NCBI RefSeq assembly: GCF_024169925.1
Contig: NZ_JALJXF010000001.1
Coordinates: 27,501 to 91,500 of the forward strand
DNA: 64,000 bases
Origin: Methylorubrum extorquens
Lineage (GTDB): Bacteria > Pseudomonadota > Alphaproteobacteria > Rhizobiales > Beijerinckiaceae
Direction of reading: 5' to 3'
Under the pieces are notes generated by a model. That model saw nothing but the letters and a program-made list of their open reading frames with translations, made no database searches and was not told the DNA's origin. A program made the translations under genes and the position numbers. Shown here in pieces: positions 55,611 through 64,000 of the stretch (its first letter is position 1; every line of letters begins with the position of its first letter).

Positions 55611-56855
55611 TCAGGCGGCCTGCCGGGGTGCCTCGTCCAACAGTTCGTCGGCGGGGCCGAAGAACTCGAACCGGACCCGCTCCGCCGGGACGCCGGCACG
55701 GGCCAGCCCGTTCGCCAGCGCCGCCAGGAAGGACTTGGGCCCGCACAGATAGTAGGTCGCCCGCTCCGAGGGCGTGTTCGCGACGAGCCAATCGGCCGTG
55801 ATCAACCCCTCGCTGTCGAAATCCTCGCCGGGCCGGTCTTGCGGCTCCGGCTCCGCGTAGAAAGCATGGGCCGACAGGGCCGCTCGGTTCGCGACGAGAC
55901 TGCGCACATGGGCGCCCATGGCATGAACCCGTCCGTTCAGGGCACCGTGGACGAACCAGGCCGGGCGCTCGGGCACCTCTGCTGCGATGCTCTCCAGCAT
56001 GCTGACCATCGGGGTCAGGCCGACGCCGCCGCTGACTAGAACTACCGGCTCGGCGCTCGCCCGGTCGAGGAAGAAGTCGCCCGCGGGGGCGGCGACCTTC
56101 AGCACGGTTCCGACCTGAGCTTGCGCGTGCAGCCAGTTCGAGACGAGGCCGGCCGGATGCGCCGTCGCGGCCTCGCGCTTGACGGTGATGCGGTAGGCGC
56201 GTGCGTTCGGTGCGCAGGAGATCGAGTAGTTCCGCTTCAATACACCCCGACCCGGCAGGTCGAGGAGGAAGCCGAGATACTGTCCCGGCTCGTGGCGCAG
56301 CACCGGGCCACCGTCGGCGGGAACCAGCACGAACGAGCGGATCGTCTCGCTTTCCGGGGTGACGCTCTCGACCACGAAGTCGCGCCAGCCGTTCCATCCA
56401 CCGGCCCTGGTCGCCTGATCCCGGTAGATCGTCGCCTCCCGGCCGATCAGCAGTTCCGCCAGGAACCAGTACGCCTCGCCCCAAGCCGTGATGATCTCAG
56501 GTGTGGCCGCCTCGCCGAGCACATCGCGGATCGCTGCGAGCAGGGCGTCGGCGACGTGGGGATAGTGCTCCGGCAGGATGTTGAGCGCGACATGCTTCTG
56601 GGCGATGCGCTCCACCGCGCCCGTCAACACGCCGAGGTTGTCGATGTTGCGGGCATAGGCCAGAACAGCGAGGGCGAGCGCCTTGGGCTGCGAGCCGGTC
56701 TCGCCGTGGTGCGACTGGTTGAAGAGATCGCGGATCTCTGAGTTCTCGAACAGGCGCTCATACATGCGCCGGGTGATGGCGAGCCCGTGCGTTTCGAGAG
56801 CCGGGACGGTGGCTTTGACGGTGGCGACGGTTTGGGGCGAGAGCGGTGCGGGCAT
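55611..56855 (-). CDS. hmp: Flavohemoprotein (nitric oxide dioxygenase)
   Basis: 414 residues. A globin domain at residues about 1-140 includes HVALNILPEHYPHVADALLA with the proximal-His region (AQKHVAL). The FAD-binding KRNYSIS motif and the NAD-binding GGVGLTPMVSML and YYLCGPKSFL motifs follow. It oxidises NO to nitrate. ATG 56855 is chosen because upstream ATGs would place the start inside the operator at 56866-56890. Divergent from nsrR. Confidence 0.95.
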   Translation of the reverse strand: MPAPLSPQTVATVKATVPALETHGLAITRRMYERLFENSEIRDLFNQSHHGETGSQPKALALAVLAYARNIDNLGVLTGAVERIAQKHVALNILPEHYPHVADALLAAIRDVLGEAATPEIITAWGEAYWFLAELLIGREATIYRDQATRAGGWNGWRDFVVESVTPESETIRSFVLVPADGGPVLRHEPGQYLGFLLDLPGRGVLKRNYSISCAPNARAYRITVKREAATAHPAGLVSNWLHAQAQVGTVLKVAAPAGDFFLDRASAEPVVLVSGGVGLTPMVSMLESIAAEVPERPAWFVHGALNGRVHAMGAHVRSLVANRAALSAHAFYAEPEPQDRPGEDFDSEGLITADWLVANTPSERATYYLCGPKSFLAALANGLARAGVPAERVRFEFFGPADELLDEAPRQAA

Positions 56856-56865
56856 CGTCGGATCC

Positions 56866-56890
56866 AAAGATTCATTCGACATGAATCTTT
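56866..56890. promoter_or_regulatory. NsrR-type operator between hmp and nsrR
   Basis: AAAGATTCAT-TCGAC-ATGAATCTTT is a perfect inverted repeat with 10-bp arms and a 5-base spacer, in the divergent gap between the two genes. It is the expected site for the Rrf2-family regulator encoded at 56950. Confidence 0.8.
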
Positions 56891-56949
56891 TGTCGCGGCT
56901 CTCGGAAAGATGCAAGTGAAATGTACCTTATAGGTCGCTCGGACCCGCC

Positions 56950-57423
56950 ATGCGCCTGACCCGCTACACCGACTACGCCCTGCGCACCCTGATCTATGTC
57001 GGCCTGCGCGAGCCAAAGCAGAGTTCGATCGCGGAGATCGCGCGCGCCTATGGGATCTCGGAGAGCCACCTTACCAAGGTGGTGCATCAGCTCGGGCGGC
57101 TCGGGCTGATCCAGACGATCCGGGGGCGGGGCGGCGGCTTGCGCCTCGCCAAGCCACCGAGGGAGATCGTCGTCGGCGCCGTCGTCCGCGCGACGGAGGA
57201 CGATCTCGCGCTGGTCGAGTGCTTTTCCGCAGGGTCTTGCGCCATCACCGCGCCCTGTCGCCTGCGGCGGGCGCTGGGTGAGGCGCTGGCCGCCTTCCTG
57301 GCGGTTCTCGACCGCTACACCCTCGCCGACCTTCTGGGCGGCGCGGAGGGTGACGAGATCGCGCGGCTGCTCGGCTTGTCCCCATCCGCCGCCGGCCCGG
57401 TGGAGGCGCCGGCTCCCGAGTGA
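56950..57423 (+). CDS. nsrR: Rrf2-family NO-responsive regulator NsrR
   Basis: 157 residues. The winged HTH is MRLTRYTDYALRTLIYVGLR, then IAEIARAYGISESHLTK. Cys91, Cys97 and Cys103 (CFSAGSC...PC) are placed for an iron-sulfur cluster as in NsrR. It represses hmp until NO damages the cluster. It is divergent from hmp with the shared palindrome in between. Confidence 0.93.
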   Translation: MRLTRYTDYALRTLIYVGLREPKQSSIAEIARAYGISESHLTKVVHQLGRLGLIQTIRGRGGGLRLAKPPREIVVGAVVRATEDDLALVECFSAGSCAITAPCRLRRALGEALAAFLAVLDRYTLADLLGGAEGDEIARLLGLSPSAAGPVEAPAPE

Positions 57424-57436
57424 GGTTGCGCCGGCG

Positions 57437-58810
57437 CTACGCCGCCGCCGCCTCGACCCGGTTCCGGCCGAAGGACTTGGCGCGGTAGAGCGCGGTGTCG
57501 GCACGCTTGAGCAGGTCGGCCGGACCCGTATCGGTCGCCCGCCGCACGGAGACGCCGACCGAGACGGTCACGCCGATGTCGCGCGTCCCGCCGTCGATGG
57601 TGAAGGGCGTCGCCTCGATCCGGTGGCGGATGCGCTCGGCGATGGCGCGGGCATCGGGCAGTTCGGCGCCGGGCACCACCATCACGATCTCCTCACCGCC
57701 GTAGCGGGCGAGGATATCCATCGGCCGCACATACTGGCGGATGCGCTCGGCAAAGGCGCGCAGCACCTCGTCGCCGGCCTCGTGGCCATAGGTGTCGTTG
57801 ATCAGCTTGAAGCGGTCGATGTCGAGGAGCAGGCAGGCAAGGCCCTTCTGCTGCAGGGCCGCCTCGCCGAAGACCGGCCCGAGATGGCGGTCGAGGTAGC
57901 GCCGGTTGTGCAGGCCGGTCAGGTCGTCGGTGATCGCCAGTTCCATCGAGGCGTGGAGGGCGCCGCGCAGCGTCTCGGAAAAACGGCGGCGCCGCACCTG
58001 CGTGCGCACGCGCGCGATCAGCTCGTTCCGGTCGACCGGACGCAGCAGGTAGTCGTTGACGCCGAATTCGAGGCCGCGGGTGATCCGCGCCTTTTCGTGC
58101 ATCTCGCCGAGCATGATGAGCGCCATGCTGCGGGTCCGCTCCAGCGAGCGGAGCTGGCTGCACAGGCGCAAGCCATCGAAGCCTTCGAGATCGAGGCTCA
58201 CCAGGGCGAGGTCGAAGCCGCCTTCCGGCGCCCGCACCAGGGCGCGGTGCGGGTCGGTCTCCACGGTGACCTGATGATGCTGAGCGAGCGCCGTGCCGAT
58301 GCGGTCGATGGCGCTCGCCCGGTCCTCGACGAGGAGAATGCGCGCACCCTCGCCGGTATCGGCCGCAGCGAGAACCAGGGGATCGGGGCCGCCGATCTCG
58401 CGCGTCTCCAGGGCGCGCGAGCGCAGCTCGTCCGTCACCGCCTTCAGCCGCACGAGGCTGCGCACCCGCGTCATCAGCGCGGTGTCGTCGATGGGCTTGG
58501 TCAGGAAATCGTCGGCGCCCGCATCCAGACCCCGCAGCCGGTCGGCGGGCTGATCGAGGGCGGTGACGATCACCACCGGCAGGTGGGCGGTGGCGGGGTT
58601 GGACTTGAGCCGGCGGCAGACCTCGAAGCCATCCATGCCCGGCATCATCACGTCGAGGAGAACGACATCGCATTCGCCCTTCTCGCAAATGGCCAGGGCG
58701 TCTGGCCCATTCATCGCCACGACCACGTCGAAATACTCGAGAGACAGCTTCGTCTCGAGCAGCCGGACGTTGGGGTAGAGATCATCCACGATCAGGACGC
58801 GAGCGGACAT
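57437..58810 (-). CDS. pleD: PleD diguanylate cyclase response regulator
   Basis: 457 residues. Two receiver domains: D1 with phosphoacceptor Asp53 (VVLLDVMMPGMDGF) and an adaptor D2. A C-terminal GGDEF domain has GGEEI (YGGEEIVMVVPG). In Caulobacter it makes cyclic-di-GMP to control cell-pole differentiation. It lies directly downstream of divK on the minus strand, in the conserved divK-pleD order. Confidence 0.96.
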   Translation of the reverse strand: MSARVLIVDDLYPNVRLLETKLSLEYFDVVVAMNGPDALAICEKGECDVVLLDVMMPGMDGFEVCRRLKSNPATAHLPVVIVTALDQPADRLRGLDAGADDFLTKPIDDTALMTRVRSLVRLKAVTDELRSRALETREIGGPDPLVLAAADTGEGARILLVEDRASAIDRIGTALAQHHQVTVETDPHRALVRAPEGGFDLALVSLDLEGFDGLRLCSQLRSLERTRSMALIMLGEMHEKARITRGLEFGVNDYLLRPVDRNELIARVRTQVRRRRFSETLRGALHASMELAITDDLTGLHNRRYLDRHLGPVFGEAALQQKGLACLLLDIDRFKLINDTYGHEAGDEVLRAFAERIRQYVRPMDILARYGGEEIVMVVPGAELPDARAIAERIRHRIEATPFTIDGGTRDIGVTVSVGVSVRRATDTGPADLLKRADTALYRAKSFGRNRVEAAAA

Positions 58811-58865
58811 CTTTCCTCCGAGGCGCGGCCTTCACGACCGCGACGGCGTTCAGTCCGAAGAGGTC

Positions 58866-59246
58866 TCAGGGAGCGCCGTCATCGCCAATGTACCGACGGA
58901 CCGTTGCCAAAAACTTCGCAACCGAGATCGGTTTGGACAAATATGCCTCGCATCCGCCTTCACGAATGCGTTCCTCGTCGCCTTTCATTGCAAAAGCGGT
59001 GATGGCGATCACGGGAATGTTACGAAGGTCGTCGTCGTCCTTGAGCCACTTTGTCACCTCCAGGCCCGAGACTTCGGGAAGCTGGATGTCCATGAGGATC
59101 AAGTCTGGGTGGTGCGCGCGCGCGAGTTCAATCGCCTCGATACCGTTGGCGGTTTTGAGGGTCGCGTAGCCATGCGCCTCCAGCAGATCGTTGAAGAGCT
59201 TCATGTTCAGCTCGTTGTCTTCAACGATGAGAACGGTTTTCTTCAT
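58866..59246 (-). CDS. divK: DivK single-domain response regulator
   Basis: 126 residues, a lone receiver. Phosphoacceptor Asp53 is in [14 protein letters not shown], and the acidic pocket VEDNELN and the K-P pair in AYLSKPISV are intact. It controls cell-cycle kinases in alphaproteobacteria. It precedes pleD by 55 bases. Confidence 0.97.
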   Translation of the reverse strand: MKKTVLIVEDNELNMKLFNDLLEAHGYATLKTANGIEAIELARAHHPDLILMDIQLPEVSGLEVTKWLKDDDDLRNIPVIAITAFAMKGDEERIREGGCEAYLSKPISVAKFLATVRRYIGDDGAP

Positions 59247-59323
59247 GACCTGCTCCGGCGCGGTCGCGATGGCGTTCCAACCCGTGGCCCGGCCCTCTTA
59301 CTCTCTTAAACTGCTACTCGTTG

Positions 59324-59620
59324 ATGAAACGCAAACTTGATCATAGTGATGGCCCGAGCGAGCGTCTCGCGGTCGAGGTGCTCGGATGGCTCGCCGCCGA
59401 CGAGGACCGGTTGTTCCGGTTCATCGCCGCCAGCGGCCTGGAGCCCGGAACGCTGCGCGAAAGCATGCATGACCCCGGCTTTCTCGGCGCCGTACTCGAC
59501 CACGTCATGAGCGACGAACCGTCGCTTCTCGCCTGCGCCGAGGCGCTGGAGGTGAAGCCGGAGCGGATCGCCTCCGCGTGGCAGCGCCTTCAGCCGCCGC
59601 CTTTCGACGAGGGCGGTTGA
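59324..59620 (+). CDS. DUF3572 protein
   Basis: 98 residues (MKRKLDHSDGPSERLAVEVL). Features such as LGWLAADEDRLFRFI and EPGTLRESMHDPGF match DUF3572, common in rhizobia and Methylobacterium. Start ATG 59324 (a TTG at 59321 precedes it). Divergent from divK. Function unknown. Confidence 0.85.
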   Translation: MKRKLDHSDGPSERLAVEVLGWLAADEDRLFRFIAASGLEPGTLRESMHDPGFLGAVLDHVMSDEPSLLACAEALEVKPERIASAWQRLQPPPFDEGG

Positions 59621-59636
59621 GGCGTTTTCGTCCAGG

Positions 59637-59741
59637 CTAGAGCATCATCCCGAAAGGTGGCTTCCGGCTTTCGGAAAAAAATGATGTAAAAACAAAATGT
59701 TAGAGCGTCGTCCTGGATCCGATATCCAGGACGACGCTCTA
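59637..59741. repeat. Two-hairpin dispersed repeat, copy 2 (inverted)
   Basis: 105 bases in reverse orientation to copy 1. Hairpin A here is TAGAGCGTCGTCCTGGAT at 59701-59718 pairing with its complement at 59724-59741. Two positions differ from copy 1 on both arms, keeping the pairing. The last three bases (59739-59741) read as TAG on the minus strand and form the ruvA stop codon. Confidence 0.75.
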
Positions 59742-60365
59742 TCGAGCCAGCTCCCGCAGCCCGAGCCGGATCAGGGTCTTGGCCTCCACCGTTCCGGCCT
59801 CCTCGCCGAGGCCCTTCAGGGCGGCGGCGATGGCGGCCGAGGCCTGGATCTGGGCGTAGCCGAGATTGACCAGGGCCGAGATCGCGTCCGCGACCGGTTG
59901 CGGCGCGGTCCTGTCCTCGACGGCGCCGGTCAGGGCGATGAGCGCCGGATCGATGGGACTGAAGGCGGGCGCCTTGTCCTTCAGCTCGGCGACGAGACGA
60001 GCCGCAAGCCGCGGGCCGACGCCGGGGGCGCGGGCCACGGCGCCCTTGTCGCCGGTGGCGATGGCGGTGGCGAGCTGGGCCGGCTCCAGCACCGAGAGCA
60101 CGCCGAGCGCCACGCGGGTGCCGACCCCCTGCACCGTCTGGAGCAGGCGGAACCATTCCCGCTCGGCATCGACGCGGAAACCGTAGAGGCGGATCATGTC
60201 CTCACGCACATGCGTCTCGATGGCCAGATCCGTCGCCTCGCCGGGCTTGGGCAGGCGCTGCAGGGTCCGGGCGGAGCAGTGGACGACGTAGCCGACGCCG
60301 TTCACGTCGAGGATGACGAAATCCTCTCCGTAGGAATCGACGATTCCCTTGAGCTTGCCGATCAT
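59739..60365 (-). CDS. ruvA: Holliday-junction DNA helicase subunit RuvA
   Basis: 208 residues ([20 protein letters not shown]). It has an OB-fold N-terminus, [14 protein letters not shown] and the helix-hairpin-helix [19 protein letters not shown], and a C-terminal domain III ([15 protein letters not shown]). It binds Holliday junctions and loads RuvB. The stop codon comes from the 59637-59741 repeat, yet the length is normal. ruvC lies 0.8 kb away on the opposite strand, and ruvB is not in the window. Confidence 0.97.
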   Translation of the reverse strand: MIGKLKGIVDSYGEDFVILDVNGVGYVVHCSARTLQRLPKPGEATDLAIETHVREDMIRLYGFRVDAEREWFRLLQTVQGVGTRVALGVLSVLEPAQLATAIATGDKGAVARAPGVGPRLAARLVAELKDKAPAFSPIDPALIALTGAVEDRTAPQPVADAISALVNLGYAQIQASAAIAAALKGLGEEAGTVEAKTLIRLGLRELAR

Positions 60366-60451
60366 GTGAACCGTCGATCCTCGAAGGGTCCGTTGCCGCG
60401 CTTGGCCTAAGGCCATATCCGTCGTGGCGGCACAACCGACAAGGTGACCGC

Positions 60452-61093
60452 ATGAAGCGCACGCTCGCCCTCGCCGCCCTCCTGCTGGCGGGTTTCGCTC
60501 TCGCCGCGCCCGGCTTTTCGCACGCACAGGAGGCCGCCCAGGGAACGGCACCCGCCCTGACCAAGGATCCGGGGCAGGTGAAGGCCGGGCGCTACCGGCT
60601 CGATCCGGCGCACGGCAAGATCACGTGGTCGATCAGCCACCTCGGCTTCTCAACCTATTACGGCCAGTTCACGGAGGTGTCCGGCGACCTCGTCCTCGAT
60701 CCCGCAGCGCCGGCCAAGAGCAGCCTTTCCGTCAAGATCGGCACCGGCAGCGGCAACGGGCTCAACGACCGGCTCAACGCGCACCTGAAGACGCCGGATT
60801 TCCTTGACGTCGAGAAGTTTCCCGAGGCGACCTTCGTCAGCACGTCGGTCGAGCCGACGAGCCCGACCACGGCGCGCGTCAACGGCACCCTGACCCTGCG
60901 CGGCGTCTCGAAGCCGGTCTCGTTCGATGCCACCTTCAACCAGGCGGGCGTCAACCCGGTCGATAAGCTCTACTCGGTCGGCTTCGACGGCTGGGCGGTG
61001 ATCAAGCGCTCCGAGTTCGGCGTGAACGCCTTCCTGCCGCTGCTCGGCGATGAGGTGTCCCTCCGGCTGGAGGGCGAGTTCAAGCTCCAGTAA
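60452..61093 (+). CDS. YceI-family periplasmic lipocalin-like protein
   Basis: 213 residues. The signal peptide is residues 1-25 ([21 protein letters not shown]). The YceI domain has [40 protein letters not shown] and [15 protein letters not shown]. YceI proteins bind isoprenoid-type ligands in the periplasm. It lies between ruvA and ruvC. Confidence 0.92.
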   Translation: MKRTLALAALLLAGFALAAPGFSHAQEAAQGTAPALTKDPGQVKAGRYRLDPAHGKITWSISHLGFSTYYGQFTEVSGDLVLDPAAPAKSSLSVKIGTGSGNGLNDRLNAHLKTPDFLDVEKFPEATFVSTSVEPTSPTTARVNGTLTLRGVSKPVSFDATFNQAGVNPVDKLYSVGFDGWAVIKRSEFGVNAFLPLLGDEVSLRLEGEFKLQ

Positions 61094-61184
61094 GCCGGGG
61101 CGCGGCGGGCCAGCCGCGTTTGCGGCAACGCTTCGTTCACGATATGTGCCGTACCGGATCGATGCTCTGAAGGAGGCCGAGGCC

Positions 61185-61754
61185 ATGACCACGGACGTCC
61201 GCATCCTCGGCATCGATCCCGGCCTGCGCCGCACCGGCTGGGGCCTGATCACGGCGCGGGGCAGCAAGCTGTCCTACCTCGCCTGCGGCGTCGTCACGTC
61301 CGACGGTGACCTGCCGCTGGCCCTGCGCCTGCGCGAGCTGCACGAGGGCCTGACCCGCATCGTCACGACCCACGCGCCCGACGAGGTCTCGGTGGAGGAG
61401 ACCTTCGTCAACAAGGACGCGCAGGCCACGCTCAAGCTCGGCCATGCCCGCGCCGTGGCGCTGCTGGTGCCCGCGCTCGCCGGCCTGCCGGTGGCGGAAT
61501 ATGCCGCCAACCTCGTGAAGAAAACCGTGGCCGGGAACGGCCATGCGGAGAAGGTTCAGATCCAGGCGATGGTGAAGTTCCTGCTGCCGAAGGCCGAGTT
61601 CAAGGTCGCCGACGCGGCCGACGCGCTCGCCATCGCCATCACCCATGCCAGCCACCGCGGCGCCATCGCCCTCGACCGCCGCCACGCCGTGGCCGCGGGC
61701 GGGGGACCGGGCGCGGCCCGGATCGCCGCGGCGCTGGCGCGGCTCGACCGCTGA
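61185..61754 (+). CDS. ruvC: Holliday-junction resolvase RuvC
   Basis: 189 residues. Catalytic acidic residues are visible: Asp11 in [14 protein letters not shown], Glu in [13 protein letters not shown], and the C-terminal [13 protein letters not shown]. It cleaves Holliday junctions. ATG 61185 lies eight bases after GAAGGAGG. A terminator of the opposing MCP gene follows downstream. Confidence 0.97.
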   Translation: MTTDVRILGIDPGLRRTGWGLITARGSKLSYLACGVVTSDGDLPLALRLRELHEGLTRIVTTHAPDEVSVEETFVNKDAQATLKLGHARAVALLVPALAGLPVAEYAANLVKKTVAGNGHAEKVQIQAMVKFLLPKAEFKVADAADALAIAITHASHRGAIALDRRHAVAAGGGPGAARIAAALARLDR

Positions 61755-61828
61755 GGCCGACCGGCACCGATCCCGTCCTTCATCGCCGACTGGCCGGCTT
61801 GTCAGAGCGAATTGGCCTCCCCAAACGC

Positions 61829-61853
61829 AAAAAAGCCGGCCATTGGCCGGCTT
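61829..61853 (-). terminator. Intrinsic terminator of the chemoreceptor gene
   Basis: On the minus strand, AAGCCGGCC-AAT-GGCCGGCTT is followed by a T-run (AAAAAA on plus at 61829-61834). It is a 9-bp stem placed 33 bases past the MCP stop. Confidence 0.85.
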
Positions 61854-61886
61854 CCGTGCATTCCAGGAACGGAACCGCCGAACCGC

Positions 61887-63539
61887 CTACGCGGCGCGGA
61901 CATTGACGAGGAAGCGGGCGACCTCCTGGCGCAGCTGCTCGGCTTGGTCCGACATGTCGGAGGCGGCCTGCAGGACGTGGTCGGCGGCGAAGCCCGTCTG
62001 CTCCGCGGCCTCGGCGACCTCCGCGACATGGCCGGTGACGGCGCGGGTGCCCTGCGCGGTCCGGCCGACCCTATGGACGATCTCCCCCGTGGCCGCGCCC
62101 TGCTCACCGACGGCGCCGGTGATCGAGGCGGCGACCGTGTCGATCTCGCCGATCCGCGCAGTGATGCCGCCGATCGCCGCCACCGCCTGACCGGTCACCC
62201 CCTGGATGCGCGCGATCTGCCCGGTGATCTCGTCGGTCACCCGCGTCGTCTGCGTGGCCAGCGCCTTCACCTCGGAGGCCACCACCGCGAAGCCCCGCCC
62301 AGCCGAACCGGCGCGGGCCGCCTCGATCGTCGCGTTCAGTGCCAGAAGGTTGGTCTGGCTGGCGATGTTCGAGATCAGGGCGACCATCTCGCCGATCTGC
62401 CCGGTGGCGGCGCTGAGTTCGCGCACCACGCCCGCCGTCCGGTCGGCCTCCGTCACCGCCCCGCGGGCGAGGTTGGCCGATTCCTGCATCTGACGGCCGA
62501 TCTCGGAGACCGAGGCACCGAGCTGCTCGGTCGCCGCCGCCACGGCATCGACGTTGGTCGCGGCCTCGCCGGCGGCGGCACTCATCCGGGCGGACCGCTC
62601 GGCGGTCTGCCCGGCGGTGGCGCTCATCGTCCGGGCGGTCTCTTTGAGCTGGGCGGCGGAGGTGCCGACCGTGCCGACGATGCGGCCGACCGAGGCCTCG
62701 AAGCCGTCGGCGAGGCTGCGCACCATCGCCCGGCGCTCGGCCGCGGCGCCGGCCTGGGCCGTCTCGGCTTCGAGGGTACGGCTGCGGATGAGGTTGTCCT
62801 TGAACACCTGAACGGCGGCGATCATCGCACCGATCTCGTCCTGGCGGTCCGTGGCCGGCAGGGCGACGTCGAGGTCGCCGCCCGCGAGCCGGGTCGTGTC
62901 GCCCGCCAGTCTGACGAGCGGCTTCGACAGGGTGCCGGCCAGCCACCACGCCGCGCCGGAACCCGCCGCGATGGTCACGGCGGAAAGGCCGAGCATCAGC
63001 CAGATCTTCCATGCCATCGCCGCGCCCGTGGCCTCGATCTGCGCCTGCGCCTCCTGGCCGGCCAGGGCCACGGCCTCATCGAGGTCGCGGCCGATCGCGG
63101 TGCTGTGACGCGCCATCACCGCCAGGGTCGGGATCTCCCGCGCCTTGCGCAGACCCAGCAGGATCTCCGCGCTCGCGCGCCATTGCCGGGCCTCGGCCTC
63201 GGCGGTGTTGGACAGGGCGAGCATCCGCTCGGAGAGGGCCGAGGCCTTCAGGCGGCCGAGCCCCGCATCGAGGGCGTCGGCATTCTGGGTGAACTCGCCG
63301 CCGATCCGCTTCACGTCGAGAAGGTCGGTCATGGCGGTGACCCGCGCCACAAGAGCTTCGGCCCGGCGGAAACGATCGCGGGCGGTGCGGCTGGCCTCGC
63401 TTGCCTCGACCGTGCGCCCGGCGAGATCCGAGAGTTCCCCGAAAGCGGAGAGGCCCGTGAGGCCCGTCACCGCGGACAGGAGCCCGCCGAGCAGCATGAA
63501 GCCGAGGAGGGGCAACAGGATCTTGTGGCGAATCGACAT
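61887..63539 (-). CDS. Methyl-accepting chemotaxis protein
   Basis: 550 residues. The first membrane helix is [20 protein letters not shown], followed by a periplasmic helical sensor domain (about 30-175). A second helix (about 177-200), a HAMP segment ([20 protein letters not shown]) and the signalling domain with the [20 protein letters not shown] and [20 protein letters not shown] hairpin tip follow. It signals to the chemotaxis kinase. The ligand is unknown. Confidence 0.93.
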   Translation of the reverse strand: MSIRHKILLPLLGFMLLGGLLSAVTGLTGLSAFGELSDLAGRTVEASEASRTARDRFRRAEALVARVTAMTDLLDVKRIGGEFTQNADALDAGLGRLKASALSERMLALSNTAEAEARQWRASAEILLGLRKAREIPTLAVMARHSTAIGRDLDEAVALAGQEAQAQIEATGAAMAWKIWLMLGLSAVTIAAGSGAAWWLAGTLSKPLVRLAGDTTRLAGGDLDVALPATDRQDEIGAMIAAVQVFKDNLIRSRTLEAETAQAGAAAERRAMVRSLADGFEASVGRIVGTVGTSAAQLKETARTMSATAGQTAERSARMSAAAGEAATNVDAVAAATEQLGASVSEIGRQMQESANLARGAVTEADRTAGVVRELSAATGQIGEMVALISNIASQTNLLALNATIEAARAGSAGRGFAVVASEVKALATQTTRVTDEITGQIARIQGVTGQAVAAIGGITARIGEIDTVAASITGAVGEQGAATGEIVHRVGRTAQGTRAVTGHVAEVAEAAEQTGFAADHVLQAASDMSDQAEQLRQEVARFLVNVRAA

Positions 63540-63616
63540 TGCGGATTCGTCTCGTCGTTCTTCGGAATGGGGCGTGTGGGCGTCGAGCGCGTAAGCGTCG
63601 GGCTGGAGCGTGCCGA

Positions 63617-64000
63617 TCAGTTCGGCAGGTTCGGCAGGGCCGTCTCGGTCTGGTCCGCCGTGAGCGAGCGCAGGAACGCGATCAGGTCCGCGCGCTCGCC
63701 GTCGTTGAGGCTGATCGGCTTCATCAGCGGCGACCGCGAGGGACGCGGCAGGCCGCCATTCTCGTAGTGCGCGATGATCGCTTCGAGATCCGCGAACTGC
63801 CCCGCATGCCCGAACGGCGCCCGGTAGCTCAGGTTGCGCAGGCCCGGCGTCTTGAAGGCGTGCTTGGCGTAGCGGTCGTCGGGATCGAAGGCAGCGCGAC
63901 CGATATCCTTGGTGTCGATCCCGAGATCGTGGAACTTGTTGTCGGTGAAGTTCCAGCCGGTATGGCAGCCGGCGCAGGCAGCCTTGCCGGTGAACAGGGC
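63617..64000 (-). CDS. Cytochrome-c-peroxidase / MauG-like protein, C-terminal part
   Basis: The frame is open to the right window edge, and only the last 127 residues are visible: [20 protein letters not shown] at the start, then the c-type heme motif [25 protein letters not shown], and an end LPNLPN. These match the C-terminal heme domain of diheme cytochrome c peroxidases and MauG. The N-terminal domain and first heme lie outside the window. Confidence 0.85.
   Translation of the reverse strand, partial: ALFTGKAACAGCHTGWNFTDNKFHDLGIDTKDIGRAAFDPDDRYAKHAFKTPGLRNLSYRAPFGHAGQFADLEAIIAHYENGGLPRPSRSPLMKPISLNDGERADLIAFLRSLTADQTETALPNLPN

Overview
The window is GC-rich alphaproteobacterial chromosome, most likely Methylobacterium/Methylorubrum. 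This is inferred from the combination of genes: PleD-DivK, RpoH, OpgC, DUF3572, RuvA and RuvC flanking a YceI protein, a phosphoribulokinase/FBPase/CbbR-type LysR cluster with no RuBisCO in view, and GTTC-N7-GTTC type SOS boxes. No rRNA genes and no CRISPR array were seen. One tRNA gene, tRNA-Glu(CUC), is present.

Bases 1 to about 20,180 are an integrated phage-like element. The C-terminus of a tyrosine integrase lies at the left edge. The right edge abuts the 3' end of tRNA-Glu(CUC) at 20187-20262, a classical attachment site. The element carries a primase/helicase, a lone small terminase, a serine recombinase, several small helix-turn-helix proteins, an orphan integrase arm domain, and three large alanine-rich phage-type proteins. 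No large terminase, portal, capsid, tail or lysis gene is recognisable, so it is a decayed prophage or a satellite-like element. Its cargo includes an AT-richer pair, an HD-domain phosphohydrolase translationally coupled to a YwgA-like protein, placed behind a perfect SOS box next to a TATAAT -10. A second SOS box precedes a short operon ending in a chimeric, catalytically dead SRAP (YedK/HMCES) remnant. Other remnants are an SH3-domain protein and a thermonuclease. Two sets of repeats stand out: GGACA-N3-TGTCC palindromes (14026-14233 and 16974-16988) and GCTTGC(G/T)GCA repeats beside the terminase and primase genes.

From 20,300 to 36,000 are core genes: a RluD-type pseudouridine synthase, an acetyltransferase, a GGDEF-EAL membrane protein, rpoH with a strong terminator, an envelope-type membrane protein, purA, a D-amino-acid aminotransferase, purB, a MoaB-like protein, a TonB-like secreted protein, and an Orn/Lys/Arg decarboxylase overlapping an acetyltransferase gene.

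From 36,000 to 51,600 are rpe and cbbY, then an envelope glycan cluster (opgC, SGNH hydrolase, flippase, CelD/BcsL-like acetyltransferase). These are followed by a metallo-hydrolase, a phosphotransferase, yebC, an alpha/beta hydrolase, and prk-fbp divergent from a cbbR-type regulator that overlaps a ferredoxin-reductase gene. Rpe, CbbY, Prk, FBPase and CbbR form a Calvin-type set. In methylotrophic Methylobacterium, phosphoribulokinase is reported to make RuBP as a regulatory effector rather than for carbon fixation.

From 51,600 to 64,000 are a small XRE regulator, a META/HslJ protein, cysK, three small hydrophilic stress-type proteins, hmp and nsrR divergent around a perfect palindrome, pleD-divK, DUF3572, ruvA, yceI, ruvC, a chemoreceptor, and the C-terminus of a MauG/cytochrome-c-peroxidase-like protein at the right edge. 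Two inverted copies of a 105-bp two-hairpin repeat lie at 55288-55392 and 59637-59741. The second copy supplies the ruvA stop codon.
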